DNA of 32,967 nucleotides, taken from the NCBI GenBank assembly GCA_005779525.1, contig SXIZ01000196.1, positions 1-32,967 on the forward strand. The letters are read 5' to 3'. This document shows positions 16,410-26,328 of this stretch, piece by piece (the first letter of the stretch is position 1; every line of letters starts with the position of its first letter). The position numbers and the translations under genes are program-made. The stretch comes from Methylococcaceae bacterium (GTDB lineage Bacteria > Pseudomonadota > Gammaproteobacteria > Methylococcales > Methylomonadaceae). Below the pieces are notes generated by a model that saw nothing but the letters and a program-made list of their open reading frames with translations, was not told where the DNA came from and did no database searches.

Positions 16410-16492
16410 GCCCTGTTTTGTGGCCAAAACAGGGCTTAACTAAGTTTCTTAACTTAGCGACCAACACCTACAGATTAATGATGCTCTGTAGG
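16410..16492. repeat. Three consecutive perfect hairpins after ctaD
   Basis: Three perfect inverted repeats lie in tandem: CCTACAGA/TCTGTAGG (16467-16474 with 16485-16492, spanning the ctaD stop), CTAAGTT/AACTTAG (16440-16446 with 16451-16457) and GCCCTGTTTT/AAAACAGGGC (16410-16419 with 16426-16435). None is followed by a U-tract on the minus strand. They lie between ctaD and the small membrane gene and may set mRNA processing, stability or the ratio of ctaD to downstream products. Confidence 0.65.
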
Positions 16493-18097
16493 AATAATGG
16501 TTGGTGGCGTTGTAAAAGAATGGTACGGCGGAGGAGAAGGCAAAGTCCATTCTAAACCATGCTTGGCAGCATCTTCCCAGACTTCATCAGTCACTTTTTC
16601 ACCCGTGCCACCTTTGATCGTATGGATAACAATATACAAAAATAACAACTGGCTAGCACCAAAGATAAATCCACCAATACTAGAAATCATATTCCAATCA
16701 GCAAACTGCACTGCATAATCTGGAATCCTTCTAGGCATACCCGCTAAACCTAAGAAATGTTGCGGGAAGAATAAAATATTTACCGAGATCGCTGACAACC
16801 AAAAATGCAATTTACCAATTTTTTCGTCATACATATGCCCAGTCCATTTTGGCAACCAGTAATACCCTGCCGCCATCAAAATAAATACTGACGCAGGTAC
16901 CAAGGTGTAATGAAAGTGCGCAACAATAAAATAAGTATCATGATATTGAAAATCCAGCGGCGCTACCGACATCATCAAACCCGTCAAGCCACCCATGGTA
17001 AATAACACCACAAATGCAATCGAAAACAACATCGGCGTTTCAAAAGTCATCGCACCTTTCCACATGGTTGCAGTCCAATTGAAGACTTTAACGCCAGTTG
17101 GAATCGCAATTAACATGGTGGCATACATAAAGTACAACTCGCCAGCAATTGGCAAGCCCACGGTAAACATGTGATGCGACCATACGATAAACGATAAGAA
17201 CGCAATCGAAGCCGTTGCATAAACCATGGAGCTGTAGCCAAATAATGGCTTACGCGCAAACACGGGGATAATGGTAGATGCCACACCGAAAGTCGGTAGA
17301 ATCATGACATACACTTCAGGATGACCGAAGAACCAGAAAATATGTTGATATAAAACTGGATCGCCGCCACCTGCCGCATCAAAGAAGCTAGTATCGAAGA
17401 AACGGTCAGTTAATAACATGGTCACCGCACCTGCAAAAACAGGCATGATCGCTACCAATAAAAAGCCCGTAATCAACCAAGTCCACACAAACAACGGCAT
17501 TTTCATTAAGGTCATGCCGGGAGCACGCATATTGAAAATGGTCGAAATGATATTAATGGCGCCCATGATGGAGGAAATACCCAATAAATGCACCGAGAAT
17601 ACTGCAAATGGTAAGGCTTTACCTGTTTGTAATACTAAAGGCGGATATAAGGTCCAACCCGAGGCAGGAGCCCCCCCTTCCATAAACAAGGTACTCGCAA
17701 GTAGTAACACTCCCGCGACTAACAACCAAAAACTCATATTGTTCATGCGCGGCAATGCCATATCTGGCGCACCGATCATGAGAGGAATCATCCAGTTTGC
17801 CAGCCCAACAAAGGCAGGCATAACCGCACCAAACACCATGACCAAAGCATGCATAGTTGTCATAGAGTTAAAAAACTGCGGCTCTACGAATTGCATACCT
17901 GGTTCAAATAATTCGGCACGAATGACCATAGCCATCGCCCCACCAACGAAAAACATAATCAACGCAAACCATAAATAGAGTGTGCCGATATCTTTGTGGT
18001 TGGTGGTAATTATCCACCGTAATAGCCCCTTGGCTGGGCCGTGATCATGATGCTCATGCTCATGATCGTGATCATGTTCAGCAACTACTGTAGACAT
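16475..18097 (-). CDS. ctaD: Cytochrome c oxidase subunit I, aa3 type
   Basis: Catalytic subunit of a haem-copper oxidase (540 aa, twelve helices). Ligands are all present: low-spin haem His83 (TTMHALVM) and His396, CuB His259, His308 and His309, the cross-linked Tyr263, the D-channel Glu261 in FGHPEVY and the high-spin haem His394 (VAHFHY). The GHPEVY glutamate marks an A1-type oxidase. An unusual acidic/His-rich leader, [12 protein letters not shown] (residues 8-19, seven His), precedes the first helix on the cytoplasmic side. It lies after ctaC and before the small assembly peptide; haem A is expected but no dedicated ctaA or ctaB gene is in the window. Confidence 0.97.
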   Translation of the reverse strand: MSTVVAEHDHDHEHEHHDHGPAKGLLRWIITTNHKDIGTLYLWFALIMFFVGGAMAMVIRAELFEPGMQFVEPQFFNSMTTMHALVMVFGAVMPAFVGLANWMIPLMIGAPDMALPRMNNMSFWLLVAGVLLLASTLFMEGGAPASGWTLYPPLVLQTGKALPFAVFSVHLLGISSIMGAINIISTIFNMRAPGMTLMKMPLFVWTWLITGFLLVAIMPVFAGAVTMLLTDRFFDTSFFDAAGGGDPVLYQHIFWFFGHPEVYVMILPTFGVASTIIPVFARKPLFGYSSMVYATASIAFLSFIVWSHHMFTVGLPIAGELYFMYATMLIAIPTGVKVFNWTATMWKGAMTFETPMLFSIAFVVLFTMGGLTGLMMSVAPLDFQYHDTYFIVAHFHYTLVPASVFILMAAGYYWLPKWTGHMYDEKIGKLHFWLSAISVNILFFPQHFLGLAGMPRRIPDYAVQFADWNMISSIGGFIFGASQLLFLYIVIHTIKGGTGEKVTDEVWEDAAKHGLEWTLPSPPPYHSFTTPPTIIPTEHH

Positions 18098-18171
18098 ATA
18101 ATTAATACCTCATTAATAAATAAAAAGATTAGATAACCCGATAAACGCATGCGTTTAGCCCAATATCCCGT

Positions 18172-19680
18172 CTACTTGCCTGCTTTTGCAGACTTTAAAG
18201 ATTCGACATCAGCAGGCTGAAGCATATCGCCCACCTTATTACCCAAAGCATTACGGGTATAAGTTACTACAGCAGCAAAATCCACTGCATTCAGAGTTTT
18301 ACCAAAAGCGGGCATAGCACCTTTACCATTCAGTACTAATTCGACCTGTTTATCTAACTTGCCTTTAACGACAGCACTTCCTGTGATCGCAGGTGCAAAC
18401 CCCGTCATTCCTGCACCATCGGGTTGATGACAAGAGGAACATTTTTCTTTGTAAACGGCTTCACCTTTGGTATTTAAGTCAGCCAAAGTTAAGGGTTTAC
18501 TGACATCTACTTTAGCGGCGGGTTTTTCTTCGACGGCAGCCGCAACAGGTTCCGCAGTTCCAGACATTAACGCTTTGACAGCTTTAGCTTGAATTGCATC
18601 GCCAACTTTATTTCCTAAACCATTACGCGTGAAGGTAATCACCTGCGCTAATTCTAAAGGATTTAACATCGTACCAAAGGCAGGCATCATGCCTTTACCA
18701 TTCAGGATTAACTTAGTTTGCGCATTAATATCCCCAAGTACTACAGGACTTTTAGTCAACGCAGGGAAAGTACCAGCAATACCCTCACCACCCGCCATAT
18801 GACAAGAGGCGCAGTTTTTCTCATACAGGGCAGCACCAGCAGTGATTAATTCTGCAGGGGCTTGATCATCTAATACGGGGCCTTTCGCTAAATCTGCTTT
18901 AGTTTTATCTACCCAAGCCTGATAATCCGCTGGTTCCATGGCAATGACCACAATCGGCATAAAGCCATGATCTTTACCACATAACTCCGTACATTGACCA
19001 CGATAGGTCCCTGGCTTATCCACAGACGTCCACGCCTCATTGATAAATCCTGGAATAGTATCTTTTTTCCAGCCCAAATCCGGCACCCACCACGAGTGAA
19101 TCACATCTTTCGCAGTAAATAAAAACCGAATTTTAGTTTTAACCGGAACCACTAAAGGCTTATCAACATTAAGTAAGTAATTGGGCACTGAGCGCGGGTC
19201 AACACCTGATCCCACTTGACGAGCTTTGTTACTTGCCGCATCCAAACTACTGAAGAAATGAATACCACTATCTAAATATTCATATTCCCATTTCCATTGC
19301 CAACCAGTAACTCTAATGGACATTTGAGCTTCTTTAACATCATCAAGCTCAATCATCGCTTTAGTTGCAGGAATCGCCATACCAATCAAAATCAAGGTTG
19401 GAATAATCGTCCAGATAATTTCAACGGTGGTATTTTCATGGAACTGTTCAGCCACATGCCCCTTCGACTTCCGATGATGGTAGATCGAATAAAACATGAC
19501 ACTAAACACGCCCAACCCGATAAAAACGCAGATCCACAAAATCAGCATATGTAGATCATAAAGATCATTACTGACTTGCGTGACACCTTGCATTAAATTA
19601 AGGGCATAATCCGCATGCGCAGAACCTAAGCCAAAAGCCATTAAGGTCAGACATGCGAAAAGTTGCTTGATTTTCTTCAC
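18172..19680 (-). CDS. ctaC: Cytochrome c oxidase subunit II with two C-terminal cytochrome c domains
   Basis: Electron-entry subunit (502 aa). After a signal peptide and two helices comes the cupredoxin domain with the CuA ligands: His195 (DVIHSWW), Cys230 and Cys234 (CTELCGKDH), His238 and Met241. Two cytochrome c domains follow, with haem sites CASCH (about 290-294) and CSSCH (about 414-418) and matching axial Met in GKGMMPAFG and GKGAMPAFG. The two resemble each other through LGNKVGD, suggesting tandem duplication; an Ala/Pro/Glu linker separates them. I chose GTG 19680 because GAGGAG lies 8 bases upstream; a longer frame to 19743 has no such site. It is the first gene of the oxidase operon. 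Confidence 0.95.
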   Translation of the reverse strand: MKKIKQLFACLTLMAFGLGSAHADYALNLMQGVTQVSNDLYDLHMLILWICVFIGLGVFSVMFYSIYHHRKSKGHVAEQFHENTTVEIIWTIIPTLILIGMAIPATKAMIELDDVKEAQMSIRVTGWQWKWEYEYLDSGIHFFSSLDAASNKARQVGSGVDPRSVPNYLLNVDKPLVVPVKTKIRFLFTAKDVIHSWWVPDLGWKKDTIPGFINEAWTSVDKPGTYRGQCTELCGKDHGFMPIVVIAMEPADYQAWVDKTKADLAKGPVLDDQAPAELITAGAALYEKNCASCHMAGGEGIAGTFPALTKSPVVLGDINAQTKLILNGKGMMPAFGTMLNPLELAQVITFTRNGLGNKVGDAIQAKAVKALMSGTAEPVAAAVEEKPAAKVDVSKPLTLADLNTKGEAVYKEKCSSCHQPDGAGMTGFAPAITGSAVVKGKLDKQVELVLNGKGAMPAFGKTLNAVDFAAVVTYTRNALGNKVGDMLQPADVESLKSAKAGK

Positions 19681-19876
19681 GGAGCAGCCTCCTCGGTTTG
19701 TAGTTAGAAACTCTTGTATGCGTTTATCGTTATGGTAATACAAGCAATCTCTAGGTCGCCGATCCCAATAACTTTAGTATTTTCATAATAACCTTGCAAT
19801 TCTAAACCATACCGCTATTTTAAGCTAGGCTGCATTACGGAATTACATTAGTTTATGTAGTATAAATTTCTGATGC

Positions 19877-19911
19877 AAAAAAAAACCTGCGCAGTTGCTG
19901 CACAGGTTTTT
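19877..19911 (-). terminator. Rho-independent terminator of the hemerythrin gene
   Basis: The stem AAAACCTG-c-GCAG / CTGC-a-CAGGTTTT with a three-base loop is followed on the minus strand by a run of about nine Ts. It begins about 30 bases after the hemerythrin stop and separates that gene from the oxidase operon. Confidence 0.9.
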
Positions 19912-19940
19912 GGCAAAACACTTGTCAATCAATCTTTAAT

Positions 19941-20339
19941 TCAACTATTCAACGCATCAGCATAGGCTTTGTCGAAAGTTGGGATGTGGCTATCCAACCA
20001 TCCTTTAACCATTTGTCCGACTTCTTCAGTCACATCGGCTTCACCCGCATGGAATTTTGTTTGCAAGCCTGCACAGATTCCGATTAAGGCTTCATGCTCT
20101 TCTTTATGCCGAGGATAACCCGCAAAATTTTTAGCTTGCATTTCTTTTTCTTCATGTGCGAAATGACCCACAACATAAGCGATTAAATCATCCAACTGCG
20201 CACCAATCTCTGAGCGTGCCGCACCGCCTGTTGCTAAATCATACAATTTATTTAATTTATCAAACAATGTTTTATGTTCTTCATCTGCAAAGCCAACATT
20301 TGTACCATATTGAGCTGCTGTCCACGTAATTAGTGCCAT
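19941..20339 (-). CDS. Single-domain bacteriohemerythrin
   Basis: Non-haem di-iron oxygen-binding protein of 132 residues. All seven expected ligands are visible: His22 (DEEHKTLF), His59 and Glu63 (GHFAHEEKEM), His78 and His82 (RHKEEHEAL), His118 and Asp123 (SHIPTFDKAY). There is no signal peptide, so it is cytoplasmic. In Methylococcus a related protein is abundant and proposed to bring oxygen to particulate methane monooxygenase. Here it is a single-gene unit with its own terminator, upstream of the oxidase operon. Oxygen storage or delivery is inferred from family knowledge. Confidence 0.93.
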   Translation of the reverse strand: MALITWTAAQYGTNVGFADEEHKTLFDKLNKLYDLATGGAARSEIGAQLDDLIAYVVGHFAHEEKEMQAKNFAGYPRHKEEHEALIGICAGLQTKFHAGEADVTEEVGQMVKGWLDSHIPTFDKAYADALNS

Positions 20340-20383
20340 GATGTTTCCTCATTGATAAAATTATTATATTAACCGCATCGATA

Positions 20384-21076
20384 TTATGGTTTAATTTCAT
20401 TAATTTTACAATGGTTATTTATGCTAAATGCGGATGCTAATTTGTCAAAATCAGGTTCTCGTAAATAAGGCAAAATTCCCAGTAACGGGACAGACAACTG
20501 CTTACGTAAATAGGCTATATTTTCTTGAGTATAAGGGAGATCTGGCTCAACACGCACAGCAATCCACCCACAACAATTAGCTTTCGATTGTTGAATTGCA
20601 GCTAAACTTAAGCGCGCATGATTAATACACCCCAAGCGAATTCCCACAACTAAAATAACAGGTATAGCTAATGCCTCTGCCAACAGCGCATTATCAAACG
20701 CCATAGACAGCGGCGAATACCAACCACCTGCTCCCTCAACTATCACTAGCTCGGCCTGGGAAGCTAACTGCTCATACTGCGTTTTAATCACCTCCAAAGA
20801 AGCAGGATTGTGAATGCCTGCAAAATTCGGCGCAATCGCGGGTTCATAAGCAAAGGGATTAACGCTCGCATAATCTAGCGCCACATTACCCTGCTGCAAT
20901 AAGCACAAAGCATCTGAATTTTGTAAACTACCTTCATGCCACTCGCAGCCGGAGGCAACTGGCTTCATACCGACAACTCTAAAACCTTGTCGCACTCCTG
21001 CGCGCATTAACGACGCACTTGCCCACGTTTTTCCCACATGTGTATCTGTACCCGTTACAAAATAGCCTTGTGCCAT
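20384..21076 (-). CDS. bioD: Dethiobiotin synthetase
   Basis: ATP-dependent carboxylation of 7,8-diaminopelargonate to dethiobiotin. The P-loop is GTDTHVGKT (9-17 from the chosen start), followed by MKPVASGCE and VIVEGAGGWYSPLS, all BioD signatures. I start it at ATG 21076 (MAQGYFVTG), which overlaps the bioC stop by one base (TAATG); a longer frame to 21103 has no support. About 230 residues, as usual. It is the last gene of bioBFHCD. Confidence 0.95.
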   Translation of the reverse strand: MAQGYFVTGTDTHVGKTWASASLMRAGVRQGFRVVGMKPVASGCEWHEGSLQNSDALCLLQQGNVALDYASVNPFAYEPAIAPNFAGIHNPASLEVIKTQYEQLASQAELVIVEGAGGWYSPLSMAFDNALLAEALAIPVILVVGIRLGCINHARLSLAAIQQSKANCCGWIAVRVEPDLPYTQENIAYLRKQLSVPLLGILPYLREPDFDKLASAFSINNHCKINEIKP

Positions 21077-21870
21077 TATTTCACCACTGTAGCTTGCACC
21101 CAAATGACTTCATAGGTGGCAATTATTTTCCCCGTCTCGTCTAACTTAGGATAAGCATCCAGCATTGTCTTCCAACGCGCCTTGCCCATCAGTTGTGACT
21201 GACGCCCCTGTAACACATGCTGCGCACCTAAGCCCTTTAACTCACGCAACAAACTATGCACCGATCCGTACTGACACTGATAATCTTGTTTGCTTAGGGT
21301 AATATTTTGCCAGCCCCCAGTACGCAACAACTCGAGCAGATCGGCCTCAGCATAGAACGCATTCACATGCGGCGCACGATCCACCGCCCGCCATGCCTGT
21401 TTTAATTCTTGCAGCGTCGCCTCGCCAAAGGTTGCAAAGCATAATTGCCCGCCTGGTCGTAAGACTCGCTGATACTCCCGCAGCGTTGCAGGCAAATCTA
21501 AACACCACTGCAACGCCAAACTTGAAAATAACCAATCAATACTATTGGACTGAATTGGCAATTGCTCCAGATCGGCGCACAAATAGCTTACAGATGCCAG
21601 CTCACGCTTTATAGCCATAGATAGCATCGCGGGCGCAATATCCAAGCCCCAGAGGTGTGAAAAGCCACCTAACTCAGATAATAATTGCGTCAAATAGCCT
21701 GTACCACAGCCTAAATCCACGACCTTGCCATGGAGTTTTGGCAATCCGCTACGACGCAATAATTCTGCCGCTACCGTACGTTGCAAATATGCAAAATCAT
21801 CATACGTCGTTGCCGACTGCGCAAATGCCTGCCGAACCTTATATTTATCAATGTTGGTCAATAACGTCAT
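21076..21870 (-). CDS. bioC: Malonyl-ACP O-methyltransferase
   Basis: SAM-dependent methyltransferase that caps malonyl-ACP with a methyl ester to start pimelate synthesis. The 264-residue protein has motif I VVDLGCGTGYLTQLL (about 46-60), an acidic strand (LWGLDIAPAML) and LFSSLALQWCLDLPATLREYQRVLRPGG, the BioC form of the following motifs. The N-terminal VRQAFAQSATTYDDFAYLQ is typical. It overlaps the end of bioH by four bases (ATGA). Confidence 0.93.
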   Translation of the reverse strand: MTLLTNIDKYKVRQAFAQSATTYDDFAYLQRTVAAELLRRSGLPKLHGKVVDLGCGTGYLTQLLSELGGFSHLWGLDIAPAMLSMAIKRELASVSYLCADLEQLPIQSNSIDWLFSSLALQWCLDLPATLREYQRVLRPGGQLCFATFGEATLQELKQAWRAVDRAPHVNAFYAEADLLELLRTGGWQNITLSKQDYQCQYGSVHSLLRELKGLGAQHVLQGRQSQLMGKARWKTMLDAYPKLDETGKIIATYEVIWVQATVVK

Positions 21871-22643
21871 ACATTTCGCATAAATTGCTCAATTAATTCT
21901 CGCGTCTCTGTTGGATGCGATAAAAACGGCGCGTGTCCGGCAGACGCCAGGATCTCTGAGCAAATATTAGTGTTTAGCGCCGAAAGTTGAGCCGCTATGC
22001 TCACAGGCACTAAGGCGTCTTTAACTCCGAAAATAGCAAGTATCGGACACGTTAATAAACTTAGCTCTGCCCGTAAATCCGTGTTTTCCAGCAACATTAA
22101 CCCTTGTTGTAAGGTGAGTATCTCAGGAACTGCACATTCCATAACCCGCTGCTTTAATGCAACTAGCAACGCTTCCTGCTCATCTAATCCCCAAAGCTGC
22201 AAAGCTAAAAAATTAACAATAGTTGCCACCGAATCTGCTGCTAATTGCGCTGCAAATTTTTTTAATATCGTCAGTTTCATACCCGGCCAATCCGATTGCC
22301 GTACAAAACAAGGATTACTAGCAAGCAAAATCAAGCCTTTCACTGCTTCTGGACTTTGGCGAGCAACTTCAATGGCCAACAAGCCACCCATAGACCAACC
22401 CAACCAATAGGCGGGCACTTGACCAAGCTCATTGAGGAGCTGCATAGCAACTGTCGGCAAATCTAAAGCCAAGGCGACATCACTTCGCCCATGCCCAGGA
22501 AGATCAACGCAAACTACGCGAAAATTGCTAGCCAAACGTTGAGCAAACGGTCGCCACACGCCGCTATGCATCGCCCAGCCATGCAATAACACCAGGGTTT
22601 CCCCGGTGCCATACACCTCAGTATGTAGCGTATTCATCGCCAC
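21867..22643 (-). CDS. bioH: Pimeloyl-ACP methyl ester carboxylesterase
   Basis: Alpha/beta hydrolase that removes the methyl ester from pimeloyl-ACP, closing the BioC-BioH branch. The 258-residue protein has the oxyanion [10 protein letters not shown] segment, nucleophile Ser84 in GWSMGG, acid Asp209 (FGVKDALVP) and His237 (AGHAPF). The start may be GTG 22643 or ATG 22637; either overlaps the end of bioF or lies next to it. Its place between bioF and bioC fits the joint gammaproteobacterial operon. Confidence 0.92.
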   Translation of the reverse strand: MAMNTLHTEVYGTGETLVLLHGWAMHSGVWRPFAQRLASNFRVVCVDLPGHGRSDVALALDLPTVAMQLLNELGQVPAYWLGWSMGGLLAIEVARQSPEAVKGLILLASNPCFVRQSDWPGMKLTILKKFAAQLAADSVATIVNFLALQLWGLDEQEALLVALKQRVMECAVPEILTLQQGLMLLENTDLRAELSLLTCPILAIFGVKDALVPVSIAAQLSALNTNICSEILASAGHAPFLSHPTETRELIEQFMRNV

Positions 22644-23791
22644 ACCACCTCCAACGCCTGCAGTAATTGTTGTACCTGTGCTTCAGAATGCGCAGCAGAC
22701 AAGGTTACTCGCAAGCGCGCACTCCCCTTTGGCACGGTAGGGGGACGAATGGCACTGACCAAGATACCGTGCTGTAACAATTGTTCACTCAGGAACAATG
22801 CTCGCTCACTGCTCCCGACTAGAATGGGTTGAATCGGGGAAATCGAAGGCATAAGCTGTAAGCCAATCTGACTCACCCCCGCTCGAAATTGCCGAATCAA
22901 AATTTGCAAATGCTCTCGCCGCCACGATTCTTGTTGCAGCAAGCTAAGACTGGTGCGTGTTGCCGCTGCAATGGCTGCAGGCATGGCCGTGGTATACACA
23001 AAAGTGCGCGCTTTATGTATTAAGATTTCGATAAGCTCTGCGGACCCGGCCACAAAAGCACCTGCGGTACCAAACGCCTTACCCAAAGTCCCTACGAGCA
23101 CAGGCACTTGGCTTGACGTCAAGCCAAAATGCTCTATCACACCTGCCCCGGTTTTCCCCAAAACACCCAACCCATGCGCATCATCCACCATCAACCACGC
23201 CTGCTGTGGTTCAGCAACTGCGAGCAATTGTTTCAGTGGAGCCACATCACCATCCATACTAAAGACGCCATCGGTCACAATCAGCTTGCGCCTAGCATCC
23301 TCCGCCAATAATTGCCGCACATGCTCAGCATCCGCATGACGATAGCGATTGAACTTTGCCCGGGTTAATAATCCGCCATCCAGTAACGAGGCATGATTTA
23401 ATTTATCTTCAAACACGGCATCATTTCGTCCAAGCAACGCAGCAATTGCCCCAATATTTGCCATATAGCCCGTAGAAAACAACAAGGCGCGATCTCGCCC
23501 GGTAAACGCCGCCAATTCCTCTTCCAGCTGATGATGTTCTGCAGTGTGACCACAGACCAAATGTGCTGCCCCAGAGCCGACTCCCCACTGATTAACCGCA
23601 CGCTGAAAGGCCCGAACCACCTCAGGATGATTCGCTAAGCCGAGATAGTCATTACTACAAAAATTCAGGGCCTGCTTGCCATTTACCTCGACGACAGCTC
23701 CCTGGGGAGACGTCAATAGCTTGCGGGTGCGGTACAAGCCCTGTTGGCGTAAGCTATCAAGCTCAACGGTTAAATCGGCAAAGCCACTCAT
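22634..23791 (-). CDS. bioF: 8-amino-7-oxononanoate synthase
   Basis: PLP-dependent condensation of pimeloyl thioester with alanine. The 385-residue protein shows [15 protein letters not shown], the [17 protein letters not shown] substrate region, the [13 protein letters not shown] aspartate site and the PLP lysine Lys238 in [15 protein letters not shown] 23791 overlaps the bioB stop by four bases (ATGA), a sign of translational coupling. Confidence 0.96.
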   Translation of the reverse strand: MSGFADLTVELDSLRQQGLYRTRKLLTSPQGAVVEVNGKQALNFCSNDYLGLANHPEVVRAFQRAVNQWGVGSGAAHLVCGHTAEHHQLEEELAAFTGRDRALLFSTGYMANIGAIAALLGRNDAVFEDKLNHASLLDGGLLTRAKFNRYRHADAEHVRQLLAEDARRKLIVTDGVFSMDGDVAPLKQLLAVAEPQQAWLMVDDAHGLGVLGKTGAGVIEHFGLTSSQVPVLVGTLGKAFGTAGAFVAGSAELIEILIHKARTFVYTTAMPAAIAAATRTSLSLLQQESWRREHLQILIRQFRAGVSQIGLQLMPSISPIQPILVGSSERALFLSEQLLQHGILVSAIRPPTVPKGSARLRVTLSAAHSEAQVQQLLQALEVVWR

Positions 23792-24780
23792 GCGTTAGCG
23801 TAACTCGACCCACCTGAATACAAACCTAGACGCTTAAATAATGACTGATCATGCACCGTCATCGGGTTATCAGTGGTTAATAATTTATCGCCATAAAAAA
23901 TAGAATTTGCCCCCGCCAAAAAACACAACGCTTGCATTTCATCCGTCATAGCATTCCGTCCAGCCGACAATCGCACCCTGGAACTCGGCATTAATATCCT
24001 TGCTACCGCAATAGTACGCACAAATTCCAGAGGATCTAAGGCCTCTGTCCCCATCAATGGCGTACCTTCAACTTGCACCAACATGTTAATTGGCACACTC
24101 TCTGGATGTTTTGGCATGTTAGCCAGTTGCAAGAGCAATTTAGCCCGATCTTGCTGACCTTCCCCCATACCGACAATCCCGCCGCAACACACATTAATAC
24201 CCGCATCCCGCACTCGATCTAGAGTATCCAAGCGATCTTGATAGGTGCGTGTGGTAATCACTTCTGAATAATAGTCTTCTGAGGTATCTAAGTTATGATT
24301 GTAATAATCTAAGCCACCTTCTTTTAATGCAAGGGTTTGGGTATCAGTCAACATCCCCAAGGTCACGCAGGTTTCCAATCCTAAGGCTTTGACTCCTTGA
24401 ATCATTTCCACCACCCGCACGATATCTTTGTCCTTGGGTTGCCGCCAAGCAGCGCCCATACAAAAACGCGATGCGCCTTGATCTTTAGCGCGTTGTGCAG
24501 CCGTCAACACTTCAGCAATCGGCATTAACGCTTCCGGTTTAAGATCACTGTCATATCGAGCACTTTGCGGACAATAACCACAATCTTCAGAACATGCGCC
24601 CGTTTTAATACTGAGTAAACTGCTGATTTGCACTTCGTTAGGGTCAAAATTAGCGCGGTGCGCGGTTTGCGCTTGAAACAGCAAATCATTAAACGGTAAC
24701 GAGAATAACGCTAATACTTCTGAAAGTTGCCAGTCGTGGCGCATCGCTACGGACAAAGTTATTGCACTACATGCAGACAT
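23788..24780 (-). CDS. bioB: Biotin synthase
   Basis: Radical-SAM enzyme that inserts sulfur into dethiobiotin. The 330-residue protein carries the CxxxCxxC cluster motif [10 protein letters not shown] (Cys63, Cys67, Cys70), YYNHNLDTS, the [10 protein letters not shown] segment and the SAGRNAM Arg site of the auxiliary cluster. I chose ATG 24780 because GGAG lies about 9 bases upstream; the longer frame begins with TTG inside that site. First gene of the bio operon; no bioA is present in the window. Confidence 0.96.
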   Translation of the reverse strand: MSACSAITLSVAMRHDWQLSEVLALFSLPFNDLLFQAQTAHRANFDPNEVQISSLLSIKTGACSEDCGYCPQSARYDSDLKPEALMPIAEVLTAAQRAKDQGASRFCMGAAWRQPKDKDIVRVVEMIQGVKALGLETCVTLGMLTDTQTLALKEGGLDYYNHNLDTSEDYYSEVITTRTYQDRLDTLDRVRDAGINVCCGGIVGMGEGQQDRAKLLLQLANMPKHPESVPINMLVQVEGTPLMGTEALDPLEFVRTIAVARILMPSSRVRLSAGRNAMTDEMQALCFLAGANSIFYGDKLLTTDNPMTVHDQSLFKRLGLYSGGSSYANA

Positions 24781-24848
24781 GCTGATAGTCTCCAAACTTG
24801 AATAAATAATTGATAGAACTTCGACTTGTTAACCCAAATCATAAATTA

Positions 24849-25550
24849 ATGGTAAACAACTGGCTTAATATTATACAGAATTCCGTGCTGCCGCCCACCT
24901 GCATTTTATGCAATGCCTACGGACATCGAGGGTTAGATTTATGCATAGACTGTTATAACGCACTCCCTCGGCCTAAGCATTTTTGTAGTCAATGCGCCGC
25001 GCCTTTACCTGAAGACACCTCGACAGCAAGCATCTGCGGCCATTGTCAAACATGGCCACCCGCTTTTGATACCACTGTGGCGTGTTTAAGCTATCAACAC
25101 ACAGCCCAGTATCTTATTACGCAATTGAAATTTAATGCGCAGTACAAACATGCTCGCCTATTAGGATTATTACTGGCCGAACGACTAAGTGATGCTACAA
25201 CACTTCCCCAAGCGATCATTCCAGTCCCATTACACCCCCTGCGTTTTAGGGAACGGCAATTTAATCAATGTATTGAGATCGGAAAAGTAGTAAGCCAACA
25301 ACTTAAGATCCCTCTACTTTTAGATAGTTGTATACGCCTTCGAGATACGCCGCAGCAAGCCAATTTGACACGTAAACAACGCTTAAGAAATTTACACCAG
25401 GCATTTGCGCTTAATCACAGCATTGCGCTAGAGCATATTGCGCTCTTAGATGATGTCATGACCACGGGCACAACTTTACATGAACTCGCTTATGTCTTGA
25501 AGAAAAACGGCGTTAGTCGTGTAGATGCCTGGGTTTGTGCTAGGGCTTAA
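24849..25550 (+). CDS. comF: ComF family phosphoribosyltransferase-like protein
   Basis: ComF/GntX proteins combine an N-terminal zinc-binding region with a PRTase fold and are linked to DNA uptake in some bacteria. Here the paired cysteines CILC, CIDC, CSQC and CGHC precede the PRPP-binding loop ALLDDVMTTGTTLHE near the C-terminus. Length from ATG 24849 is 233 residues; a TTG at 24810 would extend it without support. It is divergent from bioB across less than 70 bases, the arrangement seen in many gammaproteobacteria. Confidence 0.9.
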   Translation: MVNNWLNIIQNSVLPPTCILCNAYGHRGLDLCIDCYNALPRPKHFCSQCAAPLPEDTSTASICGHCQTWPPAFDTTVACLSYQHTAQYLITQLKFNAQYKHARLLGLLLAERLSDATTLPQAIIPVPLHPLRFRERQFNQCIEIGKVVSQQLKIPLLLDSCIRLRDTPQQANLTRKQRLRNLHQAFALNHSIALEHIALLDDVMTTGTTLHELAYVLKKNGVSRVDAWVCARA

Positions 25551-25717
25551 AATTAGCTGTAATTGCAATTTTTAGCTGGGAAAACACTTAAAGGTTGCAC
25601 GAATGCAGAAACTAGGGGGAGGGAAAGGAACGTTAAAATGTCACTAGGCTTCGAAAAACCAAGGCACTAGCGCGTAAGAGGGAATTCCTACTGCGCGCTA
25701 ACGCATGTATTCAAAGT

Positions 25718-26107
25718 TTACTTAACTTTTAACATCCTAAAGTAAATATGATTACAGTCTAAAACCATTTTAGGACCGTTTTTTTCTATCGCAACACAAT
25801 CTTGCATTCTTGAACGACCAGGGGAAACTTGTTTTTGAATTTTGCCATCGACAATACTCCAATTAAGCGTTGCCCGAAATTCAGAAACCCGCGCATGCGC
25901 ATTGGTATCACTAGAGAGACCTTCCATAGTGCCATCTTCGCGAAACGTCCATACTGAATTTAACTCTTTAGCATCTTTCCCATCAGCACTTAAAGCCTCT
26001 GTTTCAATACGCCACGAACCTAAAAGATCTGCCTTAGTCAAAGGTACATCTGCATTTGCGGCAAACGCCGAGACCAATAAGATTATGAACGGAAAAGTTT
26101 TAAGCAT
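25718..26107 (-). CDS. Small exported protein, lipocalin-like
   Basis: About 129 residues: a signal peptide (MLKTFPFIILLVSAFAANA), then DLLGSWRIE, a Gly-x-Trp start typical of lipocalin-like barrels, SVWTFREDGTMEGLS, and alternating strands to the end. Two cysteines (MQDCVA and LDCNH) may pair. I chose ATG 26107 since the signal peptide begins there; an upstream in-frame codon at 26167 adds a second hydrophobic stretch. No specific family recognised; it stands alone between comF and xseA. Confidence 0.6.
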   Translation of the reverse strand: MLKTFPFIILLVSAFAANADVPLTKADLLGSWRIETEALSADGKDAKELNSVWTFREDGTMEGLSSDTNAHARVSEFRATLNWSIVDGKIQKQVSPGRSRMQDCVAIEKNGPKMVLDCNHIYFRMLKVK

Positions 26108-26328
26108 AAGTTGACTGCCTATAAGTAAATTTAAAAGACAAACTATAGCATATAACACTAAAATCATTCCGGTAATTACACCACGCCTTGCTTAAAAATT
26201 TTTTCTTTTCATCAAACTGCATTCTTATTGGACACCCAAGCTGCGTTACTGACAACATACTAATTCTAATGCTCATAGCTAACGTACTGATCGACCGTGA
26301 ATGACTTAACTCATGCTAAAATTCAAAC

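Noticed and set aside
17418-17978. A 186-codon open frame on the plus strand inside ctaD
   Set aside because: It is antisense to conserved subunit I sequence, has no signal, motif or ribosome site, and arises from codon bias of the real gene.
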